Shown: positions 46,373 through 55,125 of the stretch, one piece after another | Layout of the letters: every line of letters begins with the position of its first letter | How positions within the stretch are numbered: the first letter of the stretch is position 1 | Assembly: GCA_024743055.1 (NCBI GenBank) | Contig: JANSXH010000008.1 | Coordinates: 62,001-126,000 of the forward strand | Reading direction: 5' to 3' | Source: Pseudomonadota bacterium | GTDB lineage: Bacteria; Pseudomonadota; Alphaproteobacteria; Sneathiellales; Sneathiellaceae | Length of the DNA: 64,000 nt | Made by a program: the position numbers and the translations under genes | The notes under the pieces: model-generated | Seen by the model: the letters and a program-made list of their open reading frames with translations, nothing else | Database searches by the model: none | Told to the model about the DNA's origin: nothing

Positions 46373-48406
46373 TTAAACCTCGATAATCAGGTTACCAATA
46401 ATATCGCGGGTGACTTTATCTCCAGGCTCTATCACGATGGTGGTATCCAATTGTTCGATAATAGCCGGACCTGTCAGTTGCAGATCCATCGGCAATTTGT
46501 CGCGGAAATATATGGAAGTGTCTTGTTTCTCAGTTCCGAATTGAACCGATCTTGTGGCTCGTAGCGCATCTTCTAAAGACGCTGCCTGATCGGTTCCGGC
46601 AAGAGTCTCCAAGCTAAAGGATTTGCGCTTACCGATAACGGCCGTATGAAGGTTGACGAGAACTGCCCGAATTTCTGGTAGCTCGACCGCAAAACGCGCC
46701 CAATAGGCATCATCAAACCCTTTCTGGAGATCTTCCAAGCTTACATCGGGGCCAGATATCTCAACGCTGAGCATATGGCTCTGTCCTTGAAATTGCATAT
46801 CAACTGAATACAGAAAGACAATTTCCTCAGTAGCCACATTGTCTCGAGCGATCAGATCTAGCCCGTCCTGAGCCTGTTGTTCCAGCGCTTCTTTCACAAC
46901 TGAGATATCCAGATCCGCAAGCGGTGTATTGACCGTCTTGACGAAATCATGGCGAAGATCGGAGACAACACATCCAAGGGCATTGGTAATCCCTGGCTTC
47001 ATCGGCACTACTACCTTCGGAATGGCAAGCTCCTTGGCTAATGCAGAAGCATGAAGGGGGCCTGCCCCACCAAAGGCAAACAAACTAAAATCCCTAGGAT
47101 CATAGCCTTTTGCCAGACTGACCATGCGAATAGCGCCAGCCATTTTGTTATTGGCAACTGTTAGTATAGCGTCAGCCACCTGTTCTGCCGTCATGCCAAA
47201 ATGATGCCCGATTTCCTTTACAAAAATCTGTTTAACATCGTCTATCGAAACCGGGTTATCAACAGATAGCAATTTCTCTGGATCAAGCCGCCCCAGAATC
47301 AAATTTGCATCGGTAATCGTAGGTTTTTCTCCGCCTCGGCCATAGCATATTGGACCTGGCGTCGCTCCGGCACTCATGGGTCCAACCTGCAGCATCCCCG
47401 CATCATTGACGAAGGCTATGGAACCGCCACCGGCGCCAATTGTGTGAACGTCAACCATGGGCACATGGATCGGCATGCCATATTCCAGATCAAGCTCCGC
47501 GGTAACTTGCGGCACTCCACCCTGGACGACACCAACATCGGTACTAGTACCGCCCATATCATAGGTAATGACCTTATCGATATTGGCAGCGCGGCTGGTT
47601 GCGGCCGCTGCCATGACCCCGGAGGCCGGTCCGGACATCACTGTATTCACGGCCGTTTCTGCGACAATTGCTGAGGAAACGCTGCCACCGTTTCCCTGCA
47701 TAACCAGCAGATCATGTGCGAAGCCTTCTGATTTCAAGCCCGTTTGCAGACGAGCAATATAGCGATCAAGGACTGGGCGGATCGCACCATTGATTGCCGC
47801 TGTCGTTCCCCGCTCATATTCCCGATATTCTGACAGGATCATATGACCGGCACAGACAAAATCATTGGGCCAAAGGTCCTTGGCAATTTCCAAAGCCTTC
47901 AGCTCATGGCTTGGATTCTTGTAGGAATGCAGAAAATGAATGACCAGGCTTTCAACGCCTGCAGCCAGCAATTGCTTGATACGATCAACAAGGATGCTTT
48001 CATCGAGAGGCGTCACCACATTTCCATCCGCATCCATGCGCTCAGGCACTTCCAGCCGGCAGTCGCGAGAGATCAAGGGCTGAAACTCTCCCTTCAAGCC
48101 ATAGGGTTGCGGCCGGGTTCGTCTCCCCAATTCCATAACATCGCGAAACCCGCTTGTTGTAATCAGTCCGACCTTCGATATTTTCCGTTCCAACAAGGCA
48201 TTGGTGGTGGTTGTCGTACCATGATTGATCGCCGCAACATCCTGAAGATCCGCTCCTACGGTGGAGATAGCGGACAGAACACCGAACGCCTGGTTGTCGA
48301 GTGTGGTTGGGACCTTGGCAATAGCAATATCGCCCGTCCCGGGATCCGCCATGATCAGGTCCGTGAAAGTTCCGCCAACATCAACACCAATTACCTTCTG
48401 TCCCAT
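46373..48406 (-). CDS. hyuA: Hydantoinase/5-oxoprolinase subunit A
   Basis: 677 residues with the ASKHA-type ATPase start IGVDVGGTFTDLIM, the Hydant_A region NHGTTTTTNALLERK, a TYDMGGTSTDVGVV phosphate-binding loop and the glycine-rich IGAGGGSIAF. It is the ATP-binding subunit that activates the amide for ring opening. In this operon, downstream of a Mo hydroxylase and a ring reductase, a lactam product is the expected substrate (inference). Confidence 0.93.
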   Translation of the reverse strand: MGQKVIGVDVGGTFTDLIMADPGTGDIAIAKVPTTLDNQAFGVLSAISTVGADLQDVAAINHGTTTTTNALLERKISKVGLITTSGFRDVMELGRRTRPQPYGLKGEFQPLISRDCRLEVPERMDADGNVVTPLDESILVDRIKQLLAAGVESLVIHFLHSYKNPSHELKALEIAKDLWPNDFVCAGHMILSEYREYERGTTAAINGAIRPVLDRYIARLQTGLKSEGFAHDLLVMQGNGGSVSSAIVAETAVNTVMSGPASGVMAAAATSRAANIDKVITYDMGGTSTDVGVVQGGVPQVTAELDLEYGMPIHVPMVDVHTIGAGGGSIAFVNDAGMLQVGPMSAGATPGPICYGRGGEKPTITDANLILGRLDPEKLLSVDNPVSIDDVKQIFVKEIGHHFGMTAEQVADAILTVANNKMAGAIRMVSLAKGYDPRDFSLFAFGGAGPLHASALAKELAIPKVVVPMKPGITNALGCVVSDLRHDFVKTVNTPLADLDISVVKEALEQQAQDGLDLIARDNVATEEIVFLYSVDMQFQGQSHMLSVEISGPDVSLEDLQKGFDDAYWARFAVELPEIRAVLVNLHTAVIGKRKSFSLETLAGTDQAASLEDALRATRSVQFGTEKQDTSIYFRDKLPMDLQLTGPAIIEQLDTTIVIEPGDKVTRDIIGNLIIEV

Positions 48407-48418
48407 AAACTATGCGCC

Positions 48419-49006
48419 TTATCTCAAACCGTCATTTTTAGAAATATCTTCCACTTCAAGACCGCCAAGCCTTGCATGTACGCGTCCTCCAGTTGTCATA
48501 ACAAGTGCGAACAGGATCTCCGCACGACGGGGGGCGTCAGCTACCCCGACATCCATGGCGTCAAAATGGCTGCGCACATAGGAGGCATCTTTGTGAGTAA
48601 TGGGAATTTCCATGCGACTGCCAATACCGCCAACCTTTTTTGAAGAAGGAACAATGGCAAGGGCCTTGCCAAGGGCCTCTCGCATGGCGTATCCGCCGGC
48701 AACATGCCAGGTTGCGCCATGTTCCAACTCCCCATCTTCTCCGACAATAGCTCCTTTACCGTAACTCGTGATTTCCGACGGATCCCCACCAAGCGCATCA
48801 ATCAAACGTTTAGCGAGTTTCAAACCGAGAGGTTTCAGGGCATCCATAAAAGGGGTGAGATCTTCCACATAGCGCCCGGCATACGGATTTTCGAGGACAA
48901 CGACGACAGAACCTCGCTTGATCGGATGGGCAACCGGCAATCCACCTTCGTGATACACTTCTTCTACTGTTGTGGAAACCTTGCGAATACGCACAAGATC
49001 GGTCAT
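48419..49006 (-). CDS. DUF1185 (amino acid synthesis family) protein
   Basis: 195 residues from the ATG at 49006. This start overlaps the upstream stop as ATGA and has GGAGA about 6 bases upstream. An in-frame ATG at 49018 is the alternative. The protein matches the AA_synth/DUF1185 family: VEEVYHEGG, NPYAGRYVEDLTPFMD, YGKGAIVGEDGELEHGATWHVAGGYAMREALG. The family name is historical and no enzyme activity is established. It recurs with UPF0280 and hydroxynicotinate-reductase-like genes, which argues for a role in the same pathway. Confidence 0.82.
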   Translation of the reverse strand: MTDLVRIRKVSTTVEEVYHEGGLPVAHPIKRGSVVVVLENPYAGRYVEDLTPFMDALKPLGLKLAKRLIDALGGDPSEITSYGKGAIVGEDGELEHGATWHVAGGYAMREALGKALAIVPSSKKVGGIGSRMEIPITHKDASYVRSHFDAMDVGVADAPRRAEILFALVMTTGGRVHARLGGLEVEDISKNDGLR

Positions 49007-49872
49007 GCAGTTCTCCAATTCTGATGGTGTGTTAGCTGTTTAAGAACGCGAGTTGTTCCTTGCAGTGATAAATAGGCTGACTGTATCAGGCCGCGCTGCT
49101 GAAAAGATCGGGCAAGCGCGTATCCTGACGATAAAGCCAATTCTATTTCTTCTTCAGATAATGGCCCCACGCCAGTGGTTACGAGCATCTCGCCCAAATC
49201 GGTATCATCCCTAAGATTGCTAGCAGGCTCTTGCTCGATGGCTGGGCTATCTATCTTAACCGCACCGGCTATCAATGTCGCAGCGACATCAGCTCCAGCA
49301 GCAGTCGAGGCCAGAACCGTGACAGCATCAGCAATTCCTGGCGACAGGGAACGCCCTCGCCAGCCAGAGGTTGCCATACCACCAACCGCATCACTTGAGC
49401 CTACTTCTATTCCGGCATCCAATGCGGGTGCATCCTGATTATTGACTATGCCAGCACGCAAGCTTTCACCCGGCGCAAGGTAAAGGGCGATATCACCGCC
49501 ATTGTTCACATAAAGCTTTCTAAGGCTTCTATCCTTTATCATCGCGTCCAAAACATGGTCTGCAACTGCCCCAGCAACAGCCGCCATTGGCGTCACAAAA
49601 TGCTCCTTGGCAAAAGGGAGGCAGGCTTTTCCCATCTCTGCTGCGACACCGTTCAGTATAACAGAAGGTTTGGCTCCCAAGTTTTCCTGCAAATGAGGGA
49701 GTACGCTCACCAAATCAGCAAGTACATTGGAAAAGGCCGCCTCCCCTTGCGCATAGGCATTGCAGACCTCCTCATCCGAGCCAAAAGCTTCCGCGATAAT
49801 ATCGATGGGACCATGCTGCATATGCAGGCGTCGGCCATCCTTGAGATATCGTATTTGGGCTTCCCCGACCAT
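49003..49872 (-). CDS. UPF0280 family protein (ApbE superfamily)
   Basis: 289 residues matching UPF0280. Segments AAVAGAVADHVLDAM, LYVNNGGDIALYL and GIATSGWRGRSLSPGIADAVTVLA-like (here GMATSGWRGRSLSPGIADAVTVLAS) parallel the ApbE fold, where a GGD loop and a later aspartate help bind FAD and Mg. ApbE proteins transfer FMN covalently to target threonines. UPF0280 members have no assigned function. It lies 3 bases after the 6-hydroxynicotinate-reductase-like gene, whose studied homologue carries a covalent flavin, so a flavin-transfer role is a reasonable hypothesis. Confidence 0.83.
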   Translation of the reverse strand: MVGEAQIRYLKDGRRLHMQHGPIDIIAEAFGSDEEVCNAYAQGEAAFSNVLADLVSVLPHLQENLGAKPSVILNGVAAEMGKACLPFAKEHFVTPMAAVAGAVADHVLDAMIKDRSLRKLYVNNGGDIALYLAPGESLRAGIVNNQDAPALDAGIEVGSSDAVGGMATSGWRGRSLSPGIADAVTVLASTAAGADVAATLIAGAVKIDSPAIEQEPASNLRDDTDLGEMLVTTGVGPLSEEEIELALSSGYALARSFQQRGLIQSAYLSLQGTTRVLKQLTHHQNWRTA

Positions 49873-49875
49873 GAT

Positions 49876-51306
49876 CTAGCTCTCACGCGCCATATTGTGA
49901 ATGCCTGGTTTCTGGAGCAGGGTTTCCAGAGTAACGATCCCTTCCTGATGACCGCCAAGAGCCAGATAGTCTTCGCGTTTAAGGGTAAATTCTATAGGCG
50001 CCACCAAAGCAGGTGTCGGCACATAGCCAAATGAGTTATCCGGCATTTCAGTGACATCGACAAGCAAAGTAATTCCGCCGCCGGGCCAGATATAAACCGG
50101 TGCCCCGCCGCAGCTGACCTTTGTCAGAGCCTCCTTTACCGAGCGAGTTAGTCTGACTGGATTCTCAGTAACACCTGCCCGCAGAGAACCGCCGGCCCCG
50201 GCCATGAACAGCACAGAACAAAGCGCGGGTTCACAATTTTCAGCAATACGATCAACGACTATCGAAATATCTTCCGGCATAGGGGCCGGTTGCGGCACCA
50301 GATCCTCATCAAGGACAAACCAGGCGCTGTCCTGACCAGTGGTCGAGACCATAAGAAGGGTCATGCCGGGCCAGGCTTTTTTGGGATCCACCCGATCAAT
50401 GATATCAAGGGGATCAGTGATATCAGTTCCACCCCATCCAGCGCCAGGCTCAGCGACCTGGAAATAACGTCCTGGAGTTGACCGACGCCCTCTTACGCGG
50501 ATACCAGAAACCGGCATTTCAAGAAACTGACCAGCCTGATGCTCTGTTAAAACTCCAGTAATGTGATCATCGACGACGATTACTTCATCCGCCTTGCCGA
50601 ACCATTGCGGAGCAAAAATTCCAATAGTGGCGGATCCACAGCCGACCCGCATTCGCTCTTCGGTATCGCCATCAATGATTGGAGCTTTTCCGGCCTGTAC
50701 AGTGATTTTTGCACCACCCTCGACTTCCAGCTCCACAGGTTTTTTGTTACAAAGCTCCAGCATGGTATCGCATGTCACTTTGCCTTCTTTTTTGGATCCG
50801 CCTGTGAGATGGCGCACACCGCCAATCGCCAACATCTGGCTGCCATATTCCGCCGTGGTCACATGCCCCACCTGCTCTCCATTCGCCAAGACGGCCGCCT
50901 GTTCTGGCCCCACATAACGATCTGTATCGATTTTTATCTTAACGCCGCAATAACTGAAAACGCCTTCGGAAACGACAGTGATGACATCGATATCGTCGAC
51001 TTCCGCGCTGACGATAAAGGGAGCAGGTTTATAGTCAGGATAAGTCGTCCCAGAGCCAATTCCTGTCACGAATTTGTCGGCCGAAGGGATCAAGTCTCCC
51101 TGCCAGGAGTTTATACCATCGGCAAACGGCACATGCTTCTCAGCCGTCTCTAGAACGACAAGTGGATCAACACGGGTCAAGACCCCCTCAATATTTGCGT
51201 AGCGATCACAGGCCCCGGTTTTGCCTTCCCGAATTCGACAGAGCACCGGGCAGGCATCGCACCGGATCAGATCCTCAGTTTTCTTAGGCAGTTTATCCGC
51301 ACTCAT
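49876..51306 (-). CDS. 6-hydroxynicotinate reductase-like Fe-S protein
   Basis: 476 residues. The N-terminal motif with cysteines at 16, 19, 23 and 33 (CxxCxxxCx9C in RCDACPVLCRIREGKTGACD) should bind a [4Fe-4S] cluster. Further cysteines are spread through the protein. It resembles the Eubacterium barkeri enzyme that reduces 6-hydroxynicotinate to a tetrahydro-oxo product using ferredoxin and a covalent flavin. A GSAT sequence (224-227) is a possible flavin-attachment spot. The gene overlaps the Mo-hydroxylase gene upstream by 14 bases. The substrate in this organism is unproven. Confidence 0.8.
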   Translation of the reverse strand: MSADKLPKKTEDLIRCDACPVLCRIREGKTGACDRYANIEGVLTRVDPLVVLETAEKHVPFADGINSWQGDLIPSADKFVTGIGSGTTYPDYKPAPFIVSAEVDDIDVITVVSEGVFSYCGVKIKIDTDRYVGPEQAAVLANGEQVGHVTTAEYGSQMLAIGGVRHLTGGSKKEGKVTCDTMLELCNKKPVELEVEGGAKITVQAGKAPIIDGDTEERMRVGCGSATIGIFAPQWFGKADEVIVVDDHITGVLTEHQAGQFLEMPVSGIRVRGRRSTPGRYFQVAEPGAGWGGTDITDPLDIIDRVDPKKAWPGMTLLMVSTTGQDSAWFVLDEDLVPQPAPMPEDISIVVDRIAENCEPALCSVLFMAGAGGSLRAGVTENPVRLTRSVKEALTKVSCGGAPVYIWPGGGITLLVDVTEMPDNSFGYVPTPALVAPIEFTLKREDYLALGGHQEGIVTLETLLQKPGIHNMARES

Positions 51307-54040
51307 TGGCCGCCTCCTGTTTTTTGAGTTCCGCCCGCAAAAGATGAGGCAGGACAGGCGCTCTCGTTATTCTTACACCTGTTGCATCCCGGATGGCACT
51401 AAATATCGCCGGCGCGGTCGGAACCAACCCCGGCTCTCCCACGCCTTTGGCACCGAACGGTCCCAAAGGTTCTGCATCTTCGATGATCAGGATTTCCATG
51501 TCTGGCATGTCGCCCACAGTCGGGATCAGATAATCATGAAGATTTTCCGTCACCCCTGGAACATATTCCTCCATCAGGGCCAAGCCGAGCCCCTGAGCAA
51601 TACCACCCTGGATCTGCCCTTCAACCTGTTGAGGATTAATCGCCCTGCCTACATCATGAGCGGCCTTTATGCGTAAGACTTTGGTAGTTCCCAGATCAAG
51701 ATCCACTTCCACCTCGGCGATTTGAGCCGCAAAGCCATAGGTCGCATAAGGGACACCTTGCATATTTTTATCCAGAGTGGTGGTCGGCGGATCAAAATAC
51801 CCACTACCCCGAAACACCATGCCATCAACATCGGCCTCCAGGGTCGATAGGTCAATTTCCCGGACTAGACCGCCTTCATCGATACGAAGCCTATCCCCAC
51901 TCAACTCGAGACTGGCAGCCTCGCCTGCATTAGCATGCCGAAGAATCTGCTGACGAAGGTCAATTCCAGCGAGCTCAGAAGCCTTACCGGACACAAAGGT
52001 CTGACGGGAAGCTGAGCTTTTACCGGCATCCTTGGTCAAATCCGTATCACCCATGATGTAAGTGAAATCCCCGACAGGAAGGCCCAATGCATCTGCACAG
52101 ATCTGCGGCAGAATGGTATTGGTCCCCTGGCCGATATCGACAGCGCCATTGAATAGGAGAATTTTTCCGTCCTGACCAATTCCTACTTCAATAGTTGAAG
52201 GGTTGGAGAGAGCTGTATTGCCGATCCCATACCACATGGCACCTATGCCGACACCCCGGCGTCTGGGACTGTCCTGATGAAGTTTATTGAAAGCCCTGGT
52301 TTCGGACTGCAGGTGCTGCCAATGAGGTTTGAGGGCTTCAAGGCATTGGCCAAGGCCCGCACTTGCCTTTAACACTTGCCCCGTAGCTGTTTCCTGCCCA
52401 GCTGCGATGGCATTTTTCAAACGTATTTCTAGGCGGTCCATGTCGAGATCAACAGCCAGATCATCCATCATGGTTTCATGGGCGATGGCCGCTTGCGGAA
52501 CACCAAACCCCCGAAAGGCACCACTGGGTGGGGAGTTCGTGAAATAGCCACGACTTGTGATCTCAACATTAGGCACAAAATAGGGGCCACTGCCATGAAC
52601 AGGGACGCGATCCGCAACCGTCAATCCCCAAGAGGTATAAGCGCCAGTATCAAAAGCGGCTGTCATTTCTGCAAAAGTAAGTTGGCCTTCTTTGTCAGCG
52701 CCAAAGCGGCAGGTGATCTCTGACGGATGACGCTTTGTACTGGCCATCATGCTTTCCGGGCGTTCATAAACGCAGGCTACCGGCGCGTCGAACTTCATAG
52801 CCGCAATAGCCAATACGGGCTGGACCGAGACATCGAGCTTGCCGCCAAAGCCGCCACCGCAGGCGGTTGGCGCAATTCTTACTTTATCTTCCTCTAGCTG
52901 CAGAATATTGGCGACCTCGATCTTGTCCATAGTCGCGGCTTGGGTCGTGACATGAATTTCTACCCGATCTCCAACCCTTTTCGCCCATCCCGCTTCCGGT
53001 TCAATATAGGCATGCTCGACAAAACAGGTTTCAAAGCTTCCCTGCGCAATAGCGTCTGTATCTTCACGCACGTTACCGACGTCGCCTTTACGCAGAGTGC
53101 CTTCAGTTAGCAGGTTCCCCGGATTATCGTCATGCAGTTGCAAAGCGCCTTTTTGCCTGGCTTCCGAAATACCGGAAACACCGCTCTCTTCAGTTAGGGT
53201 GATGGGAAGATCATTAAGATTGAGAGATCGAACCGTTTCTTTGTGGCCAACCAGCGCAACGATCGCATCGCCCCTATAACGGACACGGTCCACAGCAAGG
53301 ACGGGCTGGTCTTTGCCTACCGGATAGATACCGAAGCCATTGAACGGCACATCTCGATAAGTCAGAACGCCATCAAGGCCATTTGTCTGTGCAATCAACT
53401 CGTCAAAGCTGCCAATCTCTACTTCGGACGCCGGCAAGGGCGATCGAACAATGCGAACCCAAAGCGCATCGGCGGGAATTGAATCAGCGCCGTAGCGCTC
53501 ATCACCCGTCAGTTTTTCACGACCATCAAGCTTGGCTATACGCGCGCCTACTGCCTGACCTGGGTTTGCTATGACGTTGCCCACGCGATCAACATCAAGA
53601 ACAGCCTCAACTATTTTCTGGTATCCCGTACAGCGGCATAAAACACCGCCAATGGCATCTTCCACCTCTTCGCGCGTTGGATGCCCCTTTCGAGACAACA
53701 GGCTGGTCGCTGCCATCAACATACCAGGAGAGCAAATTCCACACTGCGCCGCCCCATGGCGGAGAAAAGATTCCTGAAGGGAATTCATCATGTCGGACTC
53801 TGCCAGCCCCTCAACCGTTCGGATATCTCTCCCCTGGGCCTGGGCAACCGGTGTCATACAGGCACAAACCTGATCCCCGTCCAAAAGTACCGTACAGGCA
53901 CCACAATCCCCAGCATTACAGCCGACTTTGGTCCCTGTTAAACCGATTTCATCCCGAAGCACGTCTGACAGGCGGTCAATAGGCGATACGTCAACATCAT
54001 GGGAAATATCATTGATTGTCAGCTTAATGGATCCGGTCAT
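51293..54040 (-). CDS. Molybdenum hydroxylase, fused [2Fe-2S] and molybdopterin subunits
   Basis: 915 residues of the xanthine dehydrogenase family. Residues 1-155 form the small subunit with plant-type [2Fe-2S] cysteines (41, 46, 49 and 59 or 61) and a second cluster set (100, 103, 135, 137). From about 165 onward lies the molybdopterin large subunit, with GGGFGGK in the cofactor-binding region and the catalytic glutamate Glu869 in GVGEPG. In most relatives the two parts are separate genes. The enzyme hydroxylates an N-heterocycle or an aldehyde with water as oxygen source. It overlaps the FAD subunit gene by one base. Confidence 0.92.
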   Translation of the reverse strand: MTGSIKLTINDISHDVDVSPIDRLSDVLRDEIGLTGTKVGCNAGDCGACTVLLDGDQVCACMTPVAQAQGRDIRTVEGLAESDMMNSLQESFLRHGAAQCGICSPGMLMAATSLLSRKGHPTREEVEDAIGGVLCRCTGYQKIVEAVLDVDRVGNVIANPGQAVGARIAKLDGREKLTGDERYGADSIPADALWVRIVRSPLPASEVEIGSFDELIAQTNGLDGVLTYRDVPFNGFGIYPVGKDQPVLAVDRVRYRGDAIVALVGHKETVRSLNLNDLPITLTEESGVSGISEARQKGALQLHDDNPGNLLTEGTLRKGDVGNVREDTDAIAQGSFETCFVEHAYIEPEAGWAKRVGDRVEIHVTTQAATMDKIEVANILQLEEDKVRIAPTACGGGFGGKLDVSVQPVLAIAAMKFDAPVACVYERPESMMASTKRHPSEITCRFGADKEGQLTFAEMTAAFDTGAYTSWGLTVADRVPVHGSGPYFVPNVEITSRGYFTNSPPSGAFRGFGVPQAAIAHETMMDDLAVDLDMDRLEIRLKNAIAAGQETATGQVLKASAGLGQCLEALKPHWQHLQSETRAFNKLHQDSPRRRGVGIGAMWYGIGNTALSNPSTIEVGIGQDGKILLFNGAVDIGQGTNTILPQICADALGLPVGDFTYIMGDTDLTKDAGKSSASRQTFVSGKASELAGIDLRQQILRHANAGEAASLELSGDRLRIDEGGLVREIDLSTLEADVDGMVFRGSGYFDPPTTTLDKNMQGVPYATYGFAAQIAEVEVDLDLGTTKVLRIKAAHDVGRAINPQQVEGQIQGGIAQGLGLALMEEYVPGVTENLHDYLIPTVGDMPDMEILIIEDAEPLGPFGAKGVGEPGLVPTAPAIFSAIRDATGVRITRAPVLPHLLRAELKKQEAANECG

Positions 54041-54882
54041 CAGGCAGTCACCAGTCTTTCTATCGTCCGCCGGATCAGGGTCACGGCGGCATCAAGTCGA
54101 TACTCCCGAGAGGCCCGAACATCATCAAGGGGAGACAGCAGCTTGACCTTGTCTTCCGTGACATTATCAAGAAGGGACAATGTTAGTTTATGCCCCGTCA
54201 GCTCCGCCTCAAGCGACGTCAATCTCATAGCTACTTCTGAACAGGCACCCACTGCAATACGGCAGGTCGAGATTTTTCCCGATGCATCCATCTCAACGAC
54301 CATTGCCACCATAACCAGGGAAATCACCAGATACTTCCGCGCACCCAGTTTCAAAAACATGCTGCGAGCATCCTCTTCTGCCGGTTTGGGAATGAGAATG
54401 GCTGTCAGCACAGACCCTTCCTGTAACGCTGTTCGGCGGTTTCCAAGTATGAATTCCTCCAGCTTCAGCCTTTGAACATTCTCGCCGTTGCTGATTTCTA
54501 CTTCTGCTTCAAGGCTGAGCAAGACTGGTACACCGTCTGCAGCTGGGGATGCATTACAAAGATTTCCCCCAATGGTACCCGCGTTCTGTACCTGACACCC
54601 TCCAACCTCTCTCGCAGCCAGCTTCAGACCGTCAAATATCGGTGGGAGAGATTCGCGAATTATGTCGGTCCAGGTTGTTGTCGCGCCAATTCGCCAGTGA
54701 TCCGGATACTCGGTTACCCCGCGAAGTCCGGAAACCCGCGTAATATCGATGACATTCTGGGTTAAAGGTTGCCCCACACGTGCCGGATAGAAGTCCGTTC
54801 CGCCTGCAAGAATCTGCGCAGTGCCCGCTTTCAGCGCTGTCTGCAGCTCCTCTAGGGTATGTGGCTGGCGGTATTCTCCCAT
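54040..54882 (-). CDS. Molybdenum hydroxylase FAD-binding subunit
   Basis: 280-residue medium subunit of the xanthine dehydrogenase/CO dehydrogenase type. FAD-binding segments are AQILAGGTDFYPARVG near residue 20 and QVQNAGTIGGNLCNASPAADG near 100, and the C-terminal CO_deh_flav_C domain follows. It passes electrons from the Fe-S clusters to NAD or another acceptor. First gene of the operon that runs to hyuB. An almost identical copy of the candidate operator at 41121 lies 25 bases upstream. Confidence 0.93.
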   Translation of the reverse strand: MGEYRQPHTLEELQTALKAGTAQILAGGTDFYPARVGQPLTQNVIDITRVSGLRGVTEYPDHWRIGATTTWTDIIRESLPPIFDGLKLAAREVGGCQVQNAGTIGGNLCNASPAADGVPVLLSLEAEVEISNGENVQRLKLEEFILGNRRTALQEGSVLTAILIPKPAEEDARSMFLKLGARKYLVISLVMVAMVVEMDASGKISTCRIAVGACSEVAMRLTSLEAELTGHKLTLSLLDNVTEDKVKLLSPLDDVRASREYRLDAAVTLIRRTIERLVTA

Positions 54883-54904
54883 AAACCGGCATCTCCAATA
54901 TTTG

Positions 54905-54920
54905 TTTGTATACGAATGAT
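54905..54920. promoter_or_regulatory. Candidate operator upstream of the Mo-hydroxylase operon
   Basis: TTTGTATACGAATGAT contains a GTATAC core with imperfect flanking symmetry. The 14-mer from 54907 matches the site at 41121-41134 at 13 of 14 positions and has the same orientation and spacing to the start codon. After both sites the minus strand continues into a similar AAATwTTGGAG ribosome-site stretch. Confidence 0.55.
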
Positions 54921-55125
54921 TTTACGGTGAACCATCGGAATGTCAAGAAGTTGCAAAATGGGGTCACCACGAAACAAATGGCTGAATCCGACATCGCAGG
55001 TCGCCTTTGATGAATTTTACGTTGCAATGCCGCCATTTCGCAATAAAACTTCCCTATTCCTTGTTTATGGAAATGTCGAATACCTGAGATATGCGGTTTA
55101 AGCCGTCCGCCGGAAAATAACGAGA

